Assembly: GCF_032598905.1 (NCBI RefSeq)
Contig: NZ_CP122458.1
Location: 10,317,001 to 10,381,000 of the forward strand
DNA length: 64,000 nucleotides
DNA from: Streptomyces sp. 11x1
GTDB taxonomy: Bacteria; Actinomycetota; Actinomycetes; Streptomycetales; Streptomycetaceae
Reading direction: 5' to 3'
The stretch's first letter is position 1. Every line of letters begins with the position of its first letter. Shown here in pieces: positions 1 to 9,621 of the stretch. The notes under the pieces are model-generated. The model ran no database searches, was not told the origin of the DNA, and saw only the letters and a list, made by a program, of their open reading frames with translations. A program made the position numbers and the translations under genes.

Positions 1-209
1 GCGACGACGAGGACGCCCTCATGGTCGGCCGCGACCACCGGGTCACCACCAACTCCAATGTCACCGCCGACATCTATCTGCAGGGCGGCACCGAACACAC
101 CCACGGCCTCACCTCCACCCTCCTGTCCACCACCGCCGTACGCGCCGGGGAGATCTGCGCCTCCCTCCTCGCCCGCCGTGCGGCGGTCCCGACGGCCGCG
201 GAGGGGTGA
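1..209 (+). CDS. Lysine/ornithine N-monooxygenase, C-terminal end (partial)
   Basis: This is the last 68 or so residues of a gene that begins outside the window, read in the frame that starts at base 3. The tail contains IYLQGGTEHTHGLTSTLLS followed by AVRAGEI, which is the conserved C-terminal block of the IucD/SidA/PvdA family of flavin-dependent amine hydroxylases (DesB-like in Streptomyces). These enzymes N-hydroxylate lysine, ornithine or a diamine using NADPH and oxygen, normally for hydroxamate siderophores. The substrate cannot be told from this fragment and no siderophore synthetase is visible downstream. Confidence 0.75.
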   Translation, partial: DDEDALMVGRDHRVTTNSNVTADIYLQGGTEHTHGLTSTLLSTTAVRAGEICASLLARRAAVPTAAEG

Positions 210-345
210 GGACCCGCCGCCATGCGTCCCCGATGCAGGGGGCGGCCGCTCGCCGCAGCAAATCGGTCATTTGCTTGGCGCGTTGGCGCCGCGCACCCGG
301 AGATCCGGACGAGTGACCTCCGGGGCGCGTTAGCATCACGGTGTG

Positions 346-837
346 ATGACGGTTAGGCCACTTCGACGCATGGCTCGGGCCCGCGCTCTCGCGGGCCCGC
401 TGCTGCGCGTGCTCGGCCTCGCCGTGGTTCTGTTCGCCGTCGCCCTGACACACGGGGCGACCCCGGAGAGCGCCGGTGGACACGGGGTGACCAGCGCCGT
501 GACCTCGGCGACCGGTACGACCGAACTCCCGCCCCACGGTGGGGACGTGCCGTCCACGATCTCCTCGGCCGCGGCCGTCGAGGCCCTCGTCGGGCCTCCC
601 GCCGACCCGCACGACCGGCCCGGAGGGCACGGCCACCACGGCATCGACGGCCCGGCCGAACACTGCGCCTCCGCGCAACCGCAGCAGGGGCCGTCCCTGG
701 GGCAGCCCCGGTTCGCGGTGTCGGTGAGCGAAGTCGTCGCACCGGGCTGCGCTCCATCCGCGCGCGATGCCGGCGAGGCGCACCCGTCCGACCGGTCGTC
801 AGCCGCCCTGAGAGCACTGGTCGTCCAGCAGGTCTAG
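346..837 (+). CDS. Small His-rich membrane protein, DUF6153-like
   Basis: About 163 residues. One hydrophobic segment (roughly residues 18-37, VLGLAVVLFAVALTHG) is followed by a Gly/His-rich stretch (GGHGHHG then AEHC) and a hydrophobic C-terminal end (ALRALVVQQV). I do not know the function. The layout resembles the DUF6153-type proteins of Streptomyces, and the next gene and the one at 14433-14813 share it. The His/Cys cluster would suit metal binding outside the membrane, which is inference. GTG 343 and ATG 370 are alternative starts; no clear ribosome site decides. Confidence 0.55.
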   Translation: MTVRPLRRMARARALAGPLLRVLGLAVVLFAVALTHGATPESAGGHGVTSAVTSATGTTELPPHGGDVPSTISSAAAVEALVGPPADPHDRPGGHGHHGIDGPAEHCASAQPQQGPSLGQPRFAVSVSEVVAPGCAPSARDAGEAHPSDRSSAALRALVVQQV

Positions 838-956
838 GCCCCCGCGCTCCTCCTTCCCGTCCTGTTGTCTCCCCGTTCCACATCCGCGCGCCCTCGTCCG
901 CTCCCGGCCACCCGCCGCCGAGCCGGGCCTGCCGTGCGCGCGCCCGGAGGACCCCC

Positions 957-1460
957 GTGCCGCTCCACTTCCGCGTGCCCGCATCCTGCCGGCGGGCACC
1001 GGCCCTCTCACGCCGGCCGAAACCGCTCGCCGCCCTCGTGCACGGCTTCCTGCTGGTCGCGTTCGTCCTGTGCGCCCTCGCGCACGGGCCGTCCGACGAG
1101 TCGCACCGCTCGTCCGCGGCGCCCGCCCCCGTGTCCACCGCGACCCCGGCGCCCGGGGGCACGGTCGGAGCGACCCGGGCAATCTCGACGACCTGGGCAA
1201 CCCCGGCGGCACCCGAAGCCCCGCACGGACCCCATGGCCATCACTCGGCCGAGGAGTGCCTGTCGGGCGGCGTCCCCCGGACACCGACCGCCCAGACCTC
1301 GCACCACCCACCGCCCGCCACCGATCCCGCGCTCCTGCTCGCCGGAATCACCGCCGCGGCACCGGGCCCACCACCGCCGGCGCGCCGCAGCCCGCTCCGA
1401 CGCCGGCGCTCCCGCACGGGCCGGACCGTGTTGGTGCGCACCTCGCGGTGGCGGATCTAG
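957..1460 (+). CDS. Small His-rich membrane protein, paralogue-like
   Basis: 167 residues from a GTG start preceded by GGAGG at good spacing. A hydrophobic segment (ALVHGFLLVAFVLCALAHG) is followed by a low-complexity Ala/Pro linker, a His cluster (HGPHGHHS then AEEC), and a basic C-terminus ending VRTSRWRI. The order of parts matches the preceding gene, including an A-E-x-C after the His run. It lies 119 bp after that gene and shortly before the PLP enzyme and MFS pair, so the four may form one unit. Function unknown. Confidence 0.55.
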   Translation: MPLHFRVPASCRRAPALSRRPKPLAALVHGFLLVAFVLCALAHGPSDESHRSSAAPAPVSTATPAPGGTVGATRAISTTWATPAAPEAPHGPHGHHSAEECLSGGVPRTPTAQTSHHPPPATDPALLLAGITAAAPGPPPPARRSPLRRRRSRTGRTVLVRTSRWRI

Positions 1461-1538
1461 ACCTCTCGCCCGCGGCCTCCCCCGACGGCGGCCCGCCATG
1501 TGCACGCGACCATGTCAACGTCCAGCGAGAGCGACACC

Positions 1539-2693
1539 ATGCGATCCATCAACGCCACCTCCCACGCCCTCCCCGAGGCGGTCCCCCTCACCTCGACCGC
1601 ACTCACCGACCGCATTGCCGCGAACGGCCGTTCGGCCCTCCCGGAGCTGGTCGGCAACACCCCCCTCCTGCGCGTGTCCGAGCCGCTGACCCCGGCCGGA
1701 CACGGCTTCTGGGCCAAGCTTGAGGGCTTCAACCCCGGCGGCATCAAGGACCGCCCCGGCCTCTACATGGTCGAACGGGCCCGCGCTCGGGGCGAGTTGC
1801 GGCCCGGCGCGCGGATCATCGAGTCCACCAGCGGCACCCTCGGCCTCGGCCTCGCGCTGGCGGGCATGGTGTACGGCCACCCCGTCACCCTGGTCACCGA
1901 CCCCGGCCTCGAACCGTCCATGACCCGGCTGCTCGGCGTCTACGGCGCCGCCGTCGACATCGTCACCGACCCGCATCCCACGGGCGGTTGGCAGCAGGCC
2001 AGGCGCGACCGCGTCACCGAACTCCTCGGCCGCTACGACGGCTCCTGGTGCCCGGACCAGTACAACAACCCCGACAACACGACCGCGTACACCCCGCTCG
2101 CCCTCGAACTCGCCTCCGCGCTGGGCCACATCGACACCCTCGTGTGCAGCGTCGGCACCGGCGGACACTCGGCGGGCGTCGGCCGGGTCCTGCGCCAGCT
2201 CTATCCGGACATCCGGATCGTCGGCGTCGACACCGTCGGCTCGACCATCTTCGGCCAGCCCGCCCGCACCCGTCTGATGCGCGGCCTGGGCTCCAGCATC
2301 CACCCGCGCAATGTCGCCTACGACACCTTCGACGAGGTCCACTGGGTCGCCCCGGACGAGGCCGTACGGACCTGCCGTCTCCTGGCCGCGTCCCACTACG
2401 CCACCGGCGGGTGGAGCGTCGGCGCGGTCGCCCTCGTCGCCGGCTGGGTGGCCCGCACCGAGTCCCCGGACACCCGTATCGCGGCGATCTTCCCGGACGG
2501 CCCCCAGCGCTACCTCGACACCGTGTACGACGACGAGTACTGCGCCCGGCACGGGCTGCTCGCCGGACCACCAGCCGTCGAACCCGACGTGATCGGCCGC
2601 GCGGACGAGAAAGAAGTCACCCGCTGGACACGCTGCACCGACGTCGTCGACCCCCTCGCCCGGCCCGCCGCCCGCGAGGAGGACGGCGCATGA
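1539..2693 (+). CDS. PLP-dependent enzyme of the cysteine synthase fold
   Basis: 384 residues. [12 protein letters not shown], then NPGGIKDRP (the Lys is the expected Schiff-base residue), ESTSGTLG, and [10 protein letters not shown] (phosphate loop) place it in fold type II beta-replacement enzymes: O-acetylserine sulfhydrylase, cystathionine beta-synthase, SbnA. It probably makes cysteine or another beta-substituted alanine from an activated serine. A C-terminal extension of about 50 residues is not typical of CysK. The stop overlaps the MFS start (ATGA), so the two are translationally coupled, which suggests that the product is exported. GTG 1500 and ATG 1512 are other possible starts; ATG 1539 has a GAGAG element at suitable spacing. 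Confidence 0.8.
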   Translation: MRSINATSHALPEAVPLTSTALTDRIAANGRSALPELVGNTPLLRVSEPLTPAGHGFWAKLEGFNPGGIKDRPGLYMVERARARGELRPGARIIESTSGTLGLGLALAGMVYGHPVTLVTDPGLEPSMTRLLGVYGAAVDIVTDPHPTGGWQQARRDRVTELLGRYDGSWCPDQYNNPDNTTAYTPLALELASALGHIDTLVCSVGTGGHSAGVGRVLRQLYPDIRIVGVDTVGSTIFGQPARTRLMRGLGSSIHPRNVAYDTFDEVHWVAPDEAVRTCRLLAASHYATGGWSVGAVALVAGWVARTESPDTRIAAIFPDGPQRYLDTVYDDEYCARHGLLAGPPAVEPDVIGRADEKEVTRWTRCTDVVDPLARPAAREEDGA

Positions 2694-3991
2694 AGGGGAC
2701 GCTCTCCCAGGTGCGGTCCTACGACCCCGCCGTCCAGCTGTTGATGGTCAACCAGTTCACCATCAACCTCGGCTTCTACATGCTGATGCCCTACCTGGCC
2801 GCCCACCTCTCCGGCACCCTCGGGCTGGCCGGCTGGATCGTCGGACTCGTCCTGGGCGTACGGAACTTCAGCCAGCAGGGCATGTTCGTGGTCGGCGGCG
2901 CACTCGCCGACCGCTTCGGCCACAAGCCGCTGATAGTCGCCGGCTGCGTCCTGCGCACCGTCGGCTTCGCGGCCCTCGGCTTCGTCGACTCCCTGCCCGC
3001 CCTGCTGGCGGCCTCGGCCGCCACCGGCCTCGCGGGCGCCCTGTTCAACCCGGCCGTGCGGGCCTACCTCGCGGCCGGGGCGGGGGAGCGCAGGGTCGAG
3101 GCGTTCGCCCTGTTCAACGTCTTCTACCAGGCGGGCATACTTCTCGGCCCGCTGGTCGGCATGGTGCTCACCGGTGTCGACTTCCGCGTCACCTGCCTCA
3201 CCGCCGCCGGCATCTTCGCCGTGCTGTCGGTGGTGCAGATCCGCGCGCTGCCCTCCCGGGACCGCGAGGACGACGGGGCCCGGCGGGTCGAGAGCCGAGG
3301 GAGCCTGCTCGCCCAGTGGCGCGGCATCCTCGCCAACCGGCCCTTCCTGCTCTTCGCCGCCGCGATGACCGGCTCGTACGTCCTCACCTTCCAGGTCTAT
3401 CTGTCCCTGCCGCTGGAGGTGCGACGCCTGGGCGGGGACGGGGAGTTCGGCACGGCGGCCGTGGCGGTGCTGTTCGCGGTGTCCGGGCTGAGTACCGTCC
3501 TCGGCCAGACCCGGGTGACGGCCTGGTGCAAGGCCCGCTACGAGCCGGGCCAGGCACTGGTGCGGGGACTGGCGGTCATGGGCGCCGCCTTCGTGCCCCT
3601 GCTCGTGCCCGCGTTGCTGCCCGTGCCCGACGCCGGGCCGGGGCGGTGGCTGTCGGCGGCCCTCCCGCCGACACTGGCCGCGCTGCTGCTGGCCGTCGGC
3701 ACGATGATCGCATACCCCTTCGAGATGGACACGATCGTCCGCCTCAGCGGAGACCGGCTCGTCGCCACGCACTACGGGCTGTACAACACCGTCTGCGGTA
3801 TCGGCATCACCGTCGGGAACCTGCTCACGGGCGTCGCGCTGGACGCCGCCCGGGAGGCCGGGCTGCCCGCGCTGCCGTGGCTCGCGCTGACCGCGCTCGG
3901 CCTCGGGTGTGCCGCGTCCGTGCACGGCCTGCACCGCGGGGGCCGGCTGGCGGCACCCGCACCGGAGCCGTTGACCGTCAGGCCGGCCTGA
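2690..3991 (+). CDS. MFS transporter coupled to the PLP enzyme
   Basis: 433 residues with about 12 hydrophobic segments. The loop 2-3 motif [13 protein letters not shown] is the classic MFS motif A (G-x-x-x-D-R-x-G-x-K/R). Family resemblance is to drug-efflux-type MFS proteins such as MdtH. Its ATG overlaps the stop of the upstream PLP enzyme by four bases, so it is probably made in fixed ratio with it and exports that enzyme's product or a relative. Substrate unknown. A strong hairpin follows the stop codon. Confidence 0.8.
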   Translation: MKGTLSQVRSYDPAVQLLMVNQFTINLGFYMLMPYLAAHLSGTLGLAGWIVGLVLGVRNFSQQGMFVVGGALADRFGHKPLIVAGCVLRTVGFAALGFVDSLPALLAASAATGLAGALFNPAVRAYLAAGAGERRVEAFALFNVFYQAGILLGPLVGMVLTGVDFRVTCLTAAGIFAVLSVVQIRALPSRDREDDGARRVESRGSLLAQWRGILANRPFLLFAAAMTGSYVLTFQVYLSLPLEVRRLGGDGEFGTAAVAVLFAVSGLSTVLGQTRVTAWCKARYEPGQALVRGLAVMGAAFVPLLVPALLPVPDAGPGRWLSAALPPTLAALLLAVGTMIAYPFEMDTIVRLSGDRLVATHYGLYNTVCGIGITVGNLLTGVALDAAREAGLPALPWLALTALGLGCAASVHGLHRGGRLAAPAPEPLTVRPA

Positions 3992-4053
3992 CCGTCGGAC
4001 GACGCTGACCGTCCGACCGGCCCGACCGCTCGACGGACCTGAGGCACCGACAA

Positions 4054-4081
4054 GGGGCGGACGCCGCACGGCGTCCGCCCC
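4054..4081 (+). terminator. Hairpin terminator after the MFS gene
   Basis: Perfect 12-bp stem (ggggcggacgcc / ggcgtccgcccc) with a 4-base loop gcac, 63 bases past the MFS stop. No T-run follows, as is usual in Streptomyces. It would separate this operon from the convergent membrane protein gene. Confidence 0.75.
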
Positions 4082-4245
4082 ACCTGGCGGCTGGTCGGCG
4101 GTGCCCGCCGCCACCGGTCCTGGGCCGGGGAGACACCTCGGCCCCTCCCGGATGCCCGGCAGCGCGGTGTCGGTGGCGGGCGGCGCAGGCTCGCCACGGG
4201 CGCGGGTCGCCGCCGCGGGAGCGGGCCAGGGCGCCGCCGCCCCGC

Positions 4246-5550
4246 CTACCGGCGGTCGCCGGCCGTGCCGACCTCGCCCCGCCGTCGTACGCCCTTCGCC
4301 AACACCCCGCCCAGGAACCCGGTCACGAGGCCCCACAGCACGGCGAGTCCGAGCGCGGACCACAGATGGGGCCGCAGGTACAACTCCCCGCCCAGGTCGC
4401 CGCCGAGGTCGCCGATGCCGATGACCGACAGCCCGTAGTGCGCGGAGATCCGGGCCACGAGGCAGATCATCAGCACGGTGAGGGCGAGCGTGGCCGCCAT
4501 GTGCACACCGTGCTGCCACAGCCGCACCCGGGCAGGTGAGCGGGCTGCCATCACGAACGCGGCGGCGGTCAGCAGCACGGCGTTCACGACCACCAGCCAC
4601 CAGACCCGGCCGTCGTACTCGGCGAGGGAGCCCAGGTTCAGCGTCGACACATCGGGTCCGCGCACGACCTCGTCCAGGATCTTGGGCATCGGCAGCCCGA
4701 AGGGCCCCTCGACCTGGCTGTCCCAGGTGACGCCCAGGCCGATCGTGAACACCAGCCACATCACGTTGGGCAGCCCCAGCAGGATCACCGCGGCCGTCTC
4801 GGAGGCGTGCCCTCGGGTCAGCGCCACCACCACGGCGATCACCAGCCCGATGCCGACGTATGCCAGCAGCAGGCCCACCATCGCGTACGCGGCGGGCCGC
4901 ACCGACTCCTGGAACCGCAGCAGCCGCGCCGGGAGCGGCGCCCCGCGCGACACCAGCAGTGCCAGGACGAGGACGCCGGCGAGCCACAGCAGCCCGAAGA
5001 ACAGGGTCGGCGCCACGGCGGTCTCGAACCCCACCCGGGCGGAGGCGCCGAAGAAGTCGCCCACGTCGCCGAGCGGGAGGTCGAAGCGCTGGCGGGCCGC
5101 GACCGCGAGGCCGATCAGGGCCACGAGCCACAGGACGGCGATCCGGGCGGCCCAGCCCGCGAGTTCGCCCGCTCCCGCGACCGCCCGGTGCCGCAGGGGT
5201 CGCAGGAATCCGGCGGCGATCACCAGCGCGCCGACGAGGGTCACCGACAGCGGGACCACGGTCAGGCCCGCCCGCGTCTCGGCGAGGGGCCCGGCGTCGC
5301 CGGAGAGTTCGACGGTGCCGCCGACCGCCGTCACCACGGTGGCCGCGACCACCCGGGGGAACGCGCCGTCGGGGAGGTCCGTGGCGCCCGCCGCCCAGAG
5401 TCCGAGGGACGCCGTCACGATCATCGCGATCAGCCCGGCCAGCACGGTGGCGAGGGCGTGGAGCCAGCCGTGGCGGGCGACCGCCCGCCCGGATGACGCC
5501 GTTCGCCGCGGACGCAGGGTCTGGGGACTCACTCTTGCCACGCTAAGCAT
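4246..5550 (-). CDS. Large integral membrane protein, streptophobe family
   Basis: 434 residues with some nine to ten hydrophobic segments and a short basic N-terminus. The region after the middle contains LPNVMWLVFTIGLGVTWDSQ and GPFGLPMPKILDE, features I associate with the Streptomyces-restricted streptophobe family. No catalytic motif is visible. A similar protein is often found next to DUF6777 genes, as here (next gene, divergent). Start ATG 5550 has a GGAG about ten bases upstream; longer forms to 5631 are possible. Confidence 0.65.
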   Translation of the reverse strand: MLSVARVSPQTLRPRRTASSGRAVARHGWLHALATVLAGLIAMIVTASLGLWAAGATDLPDGAFPRVVAATVVTAVGGTVELSGDAGPLAETRAGLTVVPLSVTLVGALVIAAGFLRPLRHRAVAGAGELAGWAARIAVLWLVALIGLAVAARQRFDLPLGDVGDFFGASARVGFETAVAPTLFFGLLWLAGVLVLALLVSRGAPLPARLLRFQESVRPAAYAMVGLLLAYVGIGLVIAVVVALTRGHASETAAVILLGLPNVMWLVFTIGLGVTWDSQVEGPFGLPMPKILDEVVRGPDVSTLNLGSLAEYDGRVWWLVVVNAVLLTAAAFVMAARSPARVRLWQHGVHMAATLALTVLMICLVARISAHYGLSVIGIGDLGGDLGGELYLRPHLWSALGLAVLWGLVTGFLGGVLAKGVRRRGEVGTAGDRR

Positions 5551-5706
5551 GGCCGGGGCACTCCGCGCGGCGAGCGGGCGGGGCCCGTCACCGACACCCG
5601 TCGGCTTGCGGGGTGCACGGGACCAGAGCACACAATGGGCCTGTTGTGGAACAGAACGCCGTCATCGGCGTGAATCGCCGCAGATCCCTACGGCGGGAGA
5701 AGCCCC

Positions 5707-7005
5707 GTGAGCGCCGACCAACCGTCCTCCGGCCGCCCGACCGGCCCGCCGTCCGGCCCTCTGTCCGGACCGTCGCAGCCCGGCCCCACCCCACCCGAGC
5801 CGTCCCGTCCGAGCGGCGGGGGACCACCGGAACCCCCGAGCGGACCTTCGGGCGCGGGCGGAACAGGCGACTCCGGCGGGGGACCCGGCGGGCCCCGGGG
5901 ACCAGGGGGACCCGGTGGTCCCGGCGGCCCTGAGGGGCCGGGCGGGCCCGGCGGCTCCGGGGCAGGACCCGCGGGCCCCGGCCGCCCGTGGTGGCGGTCC
6001 GCGCCCCGCATCGCCCTCCTGGTCGCCGCGGCCGTCGTCGCCGTGGTCCTGGTCGTCGTCCTCACCCGCTCCGACGACTCGGGCGGCTCGGCGGACGGCG
6101 AGGTCTTCCTCCAGGCCGCCGGCAAGTCCGGCCCCGACCCGTTCACCGAGTCGACGGCGAACGACAGCTCCATCCCGCCCGAGACCCCCACCACCACACC
6201 GACCCGGTCCGAACCGGCCAACGTGACCCGCGCCGTGGACGGTGCGGCCGCCGGCCTCTACGGCGGCACCCGCAACGTCGCCAGCTGCGACGTCGAGAAG
6301 CAGGTCGAGGTGCTCGGGGCGAACCCCGCCAAGAACGACGCGTTCGCCGCCGTGGCCGGCGTCGAGTCCGCCGACGTTCCCGCCTATCTGCGTTCGCTCA
6401 CCCCGGTGCAGCTGCGCATGGACACCCGCGTCACCAACCACGGCTACCGCGACGGCGCCGCCACCAGCTACCAGGCCGTCCTCCAGGCGGGCACCGCCGT
6501 CCTCGTCGACGACCGGGGGGTGCCCCGGGTGCGCTGCGCCTGCGGCAACCCGTTGAAGCCGCCGGTCGCGCTGAAGACCACACCGGAGCCGAAGGGCGAC
6601 TCCTGGTCGTCGTACCGGGCCCAGAACGTGGTGGCCGTCGAGCCCTCGACGGTGATCATCAACGTCTTCGTCCTCTACGACCCCGACCACGACGACTGGT
6701 TCACCCGGCCCGCCGGCGACACCGGTGGCAAGGACAAGAAGACCAGCCCACCGGTCGACCAGCCCTCCCCGTCGGCTTCCACGTCGTTCTCCGAGGAACC
6801 GCCCACCGAGTCGCCCGAACCGTGCGACTCGACCGGCAGCCCGTGCCCCTCCTCGTCCGCCGTGACACCGTCCACCTCCGTGCCCGAGCCGGAGCCGGAG
6901 AAGCCGGAGAGTCCCGAGACCGACGACTCGGCGCCGGACGACACCACGACGACGGGTACGGCGGCCCTCCGCGACGCCCCGGAGCGGGCCGCACCGAACA
7001 GGTGA
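5707..7005 (+). CDS. Secreted or anchored DUF6777-type protein
   Basis: 432 residues from GTG, with GGGAGAAG just upstream. Residues 1-95 are a Pro/Gly-rich cytoplasmic tail, residues about 97-120 a single membrane segment (ALLVAAAVVAVVLVVVLTR), then an external domain of about 200 residues containing GGTRNVASCDVEKQ and VRCACGNPL, and a Ser/Thr/Pro/Glu-rich tail. The external domain matches my memory of DUF6777. Cysteines C196 (approximately) and the CxCG pair could form disulfides. It is divergent from the streptophobe gene. Role unknown; a surface or signalling protein is an inference from topology. Confidence 0.65.
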   Translation: MSADQPSSGRPTGPPSGPLSGPSQPGPTPPEPSRPSGGGPPEPPSGPSGAGGTGDSGGGPGGPRGPGGPGGPGGPEGPGGPGGSGAGPAGPGRPWWRSAPRIALLVAAAVVAVVLVVVLTRSDDSGGSADGEVFLQAAGKSGPDPFTESTANDSSIPPETPTTTPTRSEPANVTRAVDGAAAGLYGGTRNVASCDVEKQVEVLGANPAKNDAFAAVAGVESADVPAYLRSLTPVQLRMDTRVTNHGYRDGAATSYQAVLQAGTAVLVDDRGVPRVRCACGNPLKPPVALKTTPEPKGDSWSSYRAQNVVAVEPSTVIINVFVLYDPDHDDWFTRPAGDTGGKDKKTSPPVDQPSPSASTSFSEEPPTESPEPCDSTGSPCPSSSAVTPSTSVPEPEPEKPESPETDDSAPDDTTTTGTAALRDAPERAAPNR

Positions 7006-7220
7006 CCGGCCCGCCGACCGGCCCTGCGACCCGCCGGCCCTCGCGGCCCGGCACTCCCCGGGCGGCCTCCGAGGGGATTCGAGACTGTTCGACAGCCGAT
7101 CAGGGGCGAAGGTTGCACGGGAGTCCACAGCGACTTCAGTCGGCTCCCGGGGCCGGGGACGAGCCGTCCCGACGGAAAACGGGTGGCGGACCGCCGCACG
7201 GACGGTCGATGCTCCTGCGC

Positions 7221-7811
7221 ATGACCGACCATCGTGGGACACGGAACGCCGAACAACCGCTGCCGGAGCGGGTGACCGGGTGGGGCGACCGATTCGTCGG
7301 CCCCGACGAGGATCCGCGTGGCGACGGCGGGTTCGACGGGGAACGGGCCACGCTCGTCGGGTACTTGCGCAACCAGCGGCTCACCCTGGAGCTGAAGTGC
7401 GCCGGCCTGGACGCCGAGGCGCTGGCCCGGCGCGCGGTGCCGCCGTCGAACATGTCGCTGCTCGGGCTCGTGCGCCATCTGGCCGGCGTGGAACAGTACT
7501 GGTTCCGCGAGGCGTTGGCGGGCCGGCCGGAGCCTCGCCACTACCGCGCCGGCGAGAACCCCGACGCTGACTTCGACGACGCCGTGGCCGACCCCGAGGC
7601 CGTCGCCGATGCCTGGCGGACCTGGCGCGCCGAGGTCGACTTCGCCGAGCGCTTCGTGGCCGCCGCCCCCGACCTGGCCGTCACCGGACAGCACGACGGC
7701 GAGCCCATCGCCCTGCGCGAGGTGCTGGTCCACCTGATCGAGGAGTACGCCCGCCACAACGGCCACGCCGACCTCCTGCGCGAACGCATAGACGGCCGCA
7801 TCGGCCAGTGA
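7221..7811 (+). CDS. DinB/DUF664-family protein
   Basis: 196 residues. The pattern LVRHLAGVEQYWFRE in the first half and LVHLIEEYARHNGHADLLRE near the C-terminus gives the spaced histidines of the DinB-like four-helix bundle, which usually bind a divalent metal. Members include mycothiol- or bacillithiol-dependent S-transferases, so a thiol-linked detoxification role is possible but not shown. ATG 7209 in the same frame is an alternative start. The preceding 215 bases hold no gene or strong signal. Confidence 0.75.
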   Translation: MTDHRGTRNAEQPLPERVTGWGDRFVGPDEDPRGDGGFDGERATLVGYLRNQRLTLELKCAGLDAEALARRAVPPSNMSLLGLVRHLAGVEQYWFREALAGRPEPRHYRAGENPDADFDDAVADPEAVADAWRTWRAEVDFAERFVAAAPDLAVTGQHDGEPIALREVLVHLIEEYARHNGHADLLRERIDGRIGQ

Positions 7812-7891
7812 GCCCCGGCGCGGAACCGGATTCCCCTCTGGGCGGAACGCCGCCCCCTTGCCCTCCCGCCCGCCGTTCCTAGGCTGGAGAA

Positions 7892-8239
7892 GTGAGCCAA
7901 CACGCGTCGAACGAAGCCCGAGTCATCCCCCTGCGCCCGGTCCCGCCGGCCGGCCCGCCCGCCAAGGAACCCCTGTGGCGCGACCTGGTCGGCGACGTGC
8001 TCCGCCGGGAGCGTCTGGCCCAGGAGCGCACCCTGAAGGACGTCGCCGACACGGCCCGCATCTCGATGCCGTACCTCTCCGAGGTGGAACGCGGCCGCAA
8101 GGAGGCCTCGTCGGAGGTCCTGGCGGCCGCCGCCCAGGCTCTCGGCCTGGGCCTGGGAGATCTGCTCTCGCTGGCCCAGCGGGAACTGACCCGCGGTGCG
8201 CCCAAGGCATCCTTCAACGGCCTGTGCCTCGCGGCCTGA
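7892..8239 (+). CDS. popR: PopR/ClgR-type XRE activator of clpP genes
   Basis: 115 residues from GTG. A helix-turn-helix lies at about residues 40-90 (RTLKDVADTARISMPYLSE then VERGRKEASSEVLAA). This is the ClgR/PopR family, whose members activate clp protease genes. It faces a clpP3-clpP4-type operon across a terminator, the same association described for popR in S. lividans. The protein ends in LAA, which resembles the C-terminal alanine degron reported to make PopR a ClpP substrate. That would give a feedback loop: the protease removes its own activator. Confidence 0.8.
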   Translation: MSQHASNEARVIPLRPVPPAGPPAKEPLWRDLVGDVLRRERLAQERTLKDVADTARISMPYLSEVERGRKEASSEVLAAAAQALGLGLGDLLSLAQRELTRGAPKASFNGLCLAA

Positions 8240-8256
8240 CGGGTCTCGACGGAGTC

Positions 8257-8280
8257 CCCGCGCCCCTGAGGGGGCGCGGG
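8257..8280. terminator. Bidirectional terminator between popR and clpP4
   Basis: Perfect 10-bp stem (cccgcgcccc / ggggcgcggg) with loop tgag, lying in the 43 bases between two convergent genes, so it can serve both. Confidence 0.75.
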
Positions 8281-8282
8281 CC

Positions 8283-8885
8283 TCAGGCCTCCACCGGCCG
8301 TCGGCTCAGCACCTCGTCCGCCAGCCCGTAGCCCACCGCCTCCTCCGCCGTGAACACCTTGTCCCGGTCCATGTCGGCCCGGAGTTCCGCGACCTCACGC
8401 CCCGTGTGCCGCGCGAGCACCCGCTCGACCTGCGCCCGGATCCGCACCATCTCCTTGGCCTGTAGGGCGAGGTCGGAGACGGTGCCCTGACGGCCCCCGC
8501 TGGCCGGCTGCCCCAGCAGCACCCGCGCGTGCTCCAGCACGAACCGCCGCCCGGGGTCGCCGCCCGCCAGCAGCACCGCCGCCGTCGAGGCCGCCTGTCC
8601 CACACAGAGGGTCGAGATCGGGGCCCGTACGTACGACATCGTGTCGTAGATCGCCATCAGCGAAGTGAACGAGCCCCCGGGCGAGTTGATGTAGACGGAG
8701 ATCTCGCGATCCGGCATCGCCGCCTCCAGATGCAGGAGTTGGGCGATGACGACGTTTGCCACCCCGTCGTCGATCTCCGTGCCGAGGAAGACGATGCGCT
8801 CGGACAGCAGCCGGCTGAAGACGTCGTAGGACCGCTCGCCCTGGGCGGTCCGCTCGACCACGTTCGGAATCGTGTACGTCCCCAT
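8283..8885 (-). CDS. clpP4: ClpP-family subunit lacking the catalytic His
   Basis: 200 residues, second gene of the operon. It has the ClpP fold signatures YINSPGGS and the nucleophile block VGQAASTAA (Ser about 100), and the Asp of DRDKVF (about 175). The usual M-x-H-Q-P block reads [10 protein letters not shown], so Gly (codon GGG, about residue 125) stands where the general-base His belongs. Known ClpP chemistry needs Ser-His-Asp, so this subunit is probably inactive alone and may work in a mixed ring with ClpP3. The start overlaps the clpP3 stop (TGATG); GTG 8888 is possible. Confidence 0.85.
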   Translation of the reverse strand: MGTYTIPNVVERTAQGERSYDVFSRLLSERIVFLGTEIDDGVANVVIAQLLHLEAAMPDREISVYINSPGGSFTSLMAIYDTMSYVRAPISTLCVGQAASTAAVLLAGGDPGRRFVLEHARVLLGQPASGGRQGTVSDLALQAKEMVRIRAQVERVLARHTGREVAELRADMDRDKVFTAEEAVGYGLADEVLSRRPVEA

Positions 8886-9541
8886 CACTGCAGTCCCATC
8901 CGTCGACGCGAAGAGGCCGGACGCACGTCGTCGAGCGACTCGACGACCCGGTCGACCATCCCGTACTCCCGGGCCTGTCCGGCCGTGAACCAGCGGTCGC
9001 GGTCGCCGTCCCGGGAGACCGTCTCCTCGGACTGCCCGGTGTGCTCCGCGGTGATTCGCTCGATGGCCCGCTTGGTGAACTCCAGGTTCTCCGCCTGGAT
9101 CTCGATGTCCGCGGTGGTGCCGCCGATGCCCGCCGACGGCTGGTGCATCATGATCCGCGCGTTGGGCAGCGCGAACCGCTTGCCGCGCGTGCCGACGCTC
9201 AGCAGGAACTGTCCCATGCTCGCGGCGAACCCCATCGCCAGCGTGGACACGTCGTTCGGGATCAGCCGCATCGTGTCGTAGATGGCGAGACCCGCCGTCA
9301 CCGACCCCCCGGGGCTGTTGATGTACAGGCTGATGTCGGTGCGCGGGTCCTCCGCCGACAGCACCAGCAGCTGGGCGCAGACCCGGTTCGCGGAGACCTC
9401 GTCGACCTGGGTGCCGAGGAAGACGATCCGCTGGGCGAGGAGCTGTGCGGCGAGATGGTCGTCGAAGCGCGAGGGCGGGGTGTCACCCTCCTCCGCGCGC
9501 GGGGCGAGCAGCGGGGCCCGGCCGGTGATCAATGGAGCCAC
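8885..9541 (-). CDS. clpP3: ClpP-family serine protease subunit
   Basis: 218 residues from GTG 9541, chosen because AGGGAGGAACC sits directly upstream; the open frame to 9604 lacks such a site. All three catalytic residues are present: Ser about 108 (GFAASMGQ), His about 133 (MMHQPSAG) and Asp about 182 (DRDRW). It forms the proteolytic chamber fed by Clp ATPases. It is the first gene of a two-gene operon with clpP4, and a PopR-type palindrome lies 80 bases upstream, so expression is probably conditional, rising when the main ClpP1P2 is limiting. Confidence 0.88.
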   Translation of the reverse strand: MAPLITGRAPLLAPRAEEGDTPPSRFDDHLAAQLLAQRIVFLGTQVDEVSANRVCAQLLVLSAEDPRTDISLYINSPGGSVTAGLAIYDTMRLIPNDVSTLAMGFAASMGQFLLSVGTRGKRFALPNARIMMHQPSAGIGGTTADIEIQAENLEFTKRAIERITAEHTGQSEETVSRDGDRDRWFTAGQAREYGMVDRVVESLDDVRPASSRRRMGLQ

Positions 9542-9621
9542 GGTTCCTCCCTGTGGGTGAACGCGGCCGCGGTGGCCGCTGGTTCCACCCTCCCCGTGAA
9601 CCACCCCTCACCTGGCCTTTC

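Noticed and set aside
2510..5131. Very long minus-strand open frame (873 codons)
   Set aside because: It is the shadow of the PLP enzyme/MFS genes and the membrane gene in another frame; composition is Arg/Gly/Pro-rich with no family match and no ribosome site.
5707..5995. Repetitive GGxPGGP-type coding repeats considered as a collagen-like or mobile repeat
   Set aside because: They are codon repeats for the Pro/Gly-rich N-terminal tail of the DUF6777-type protein.
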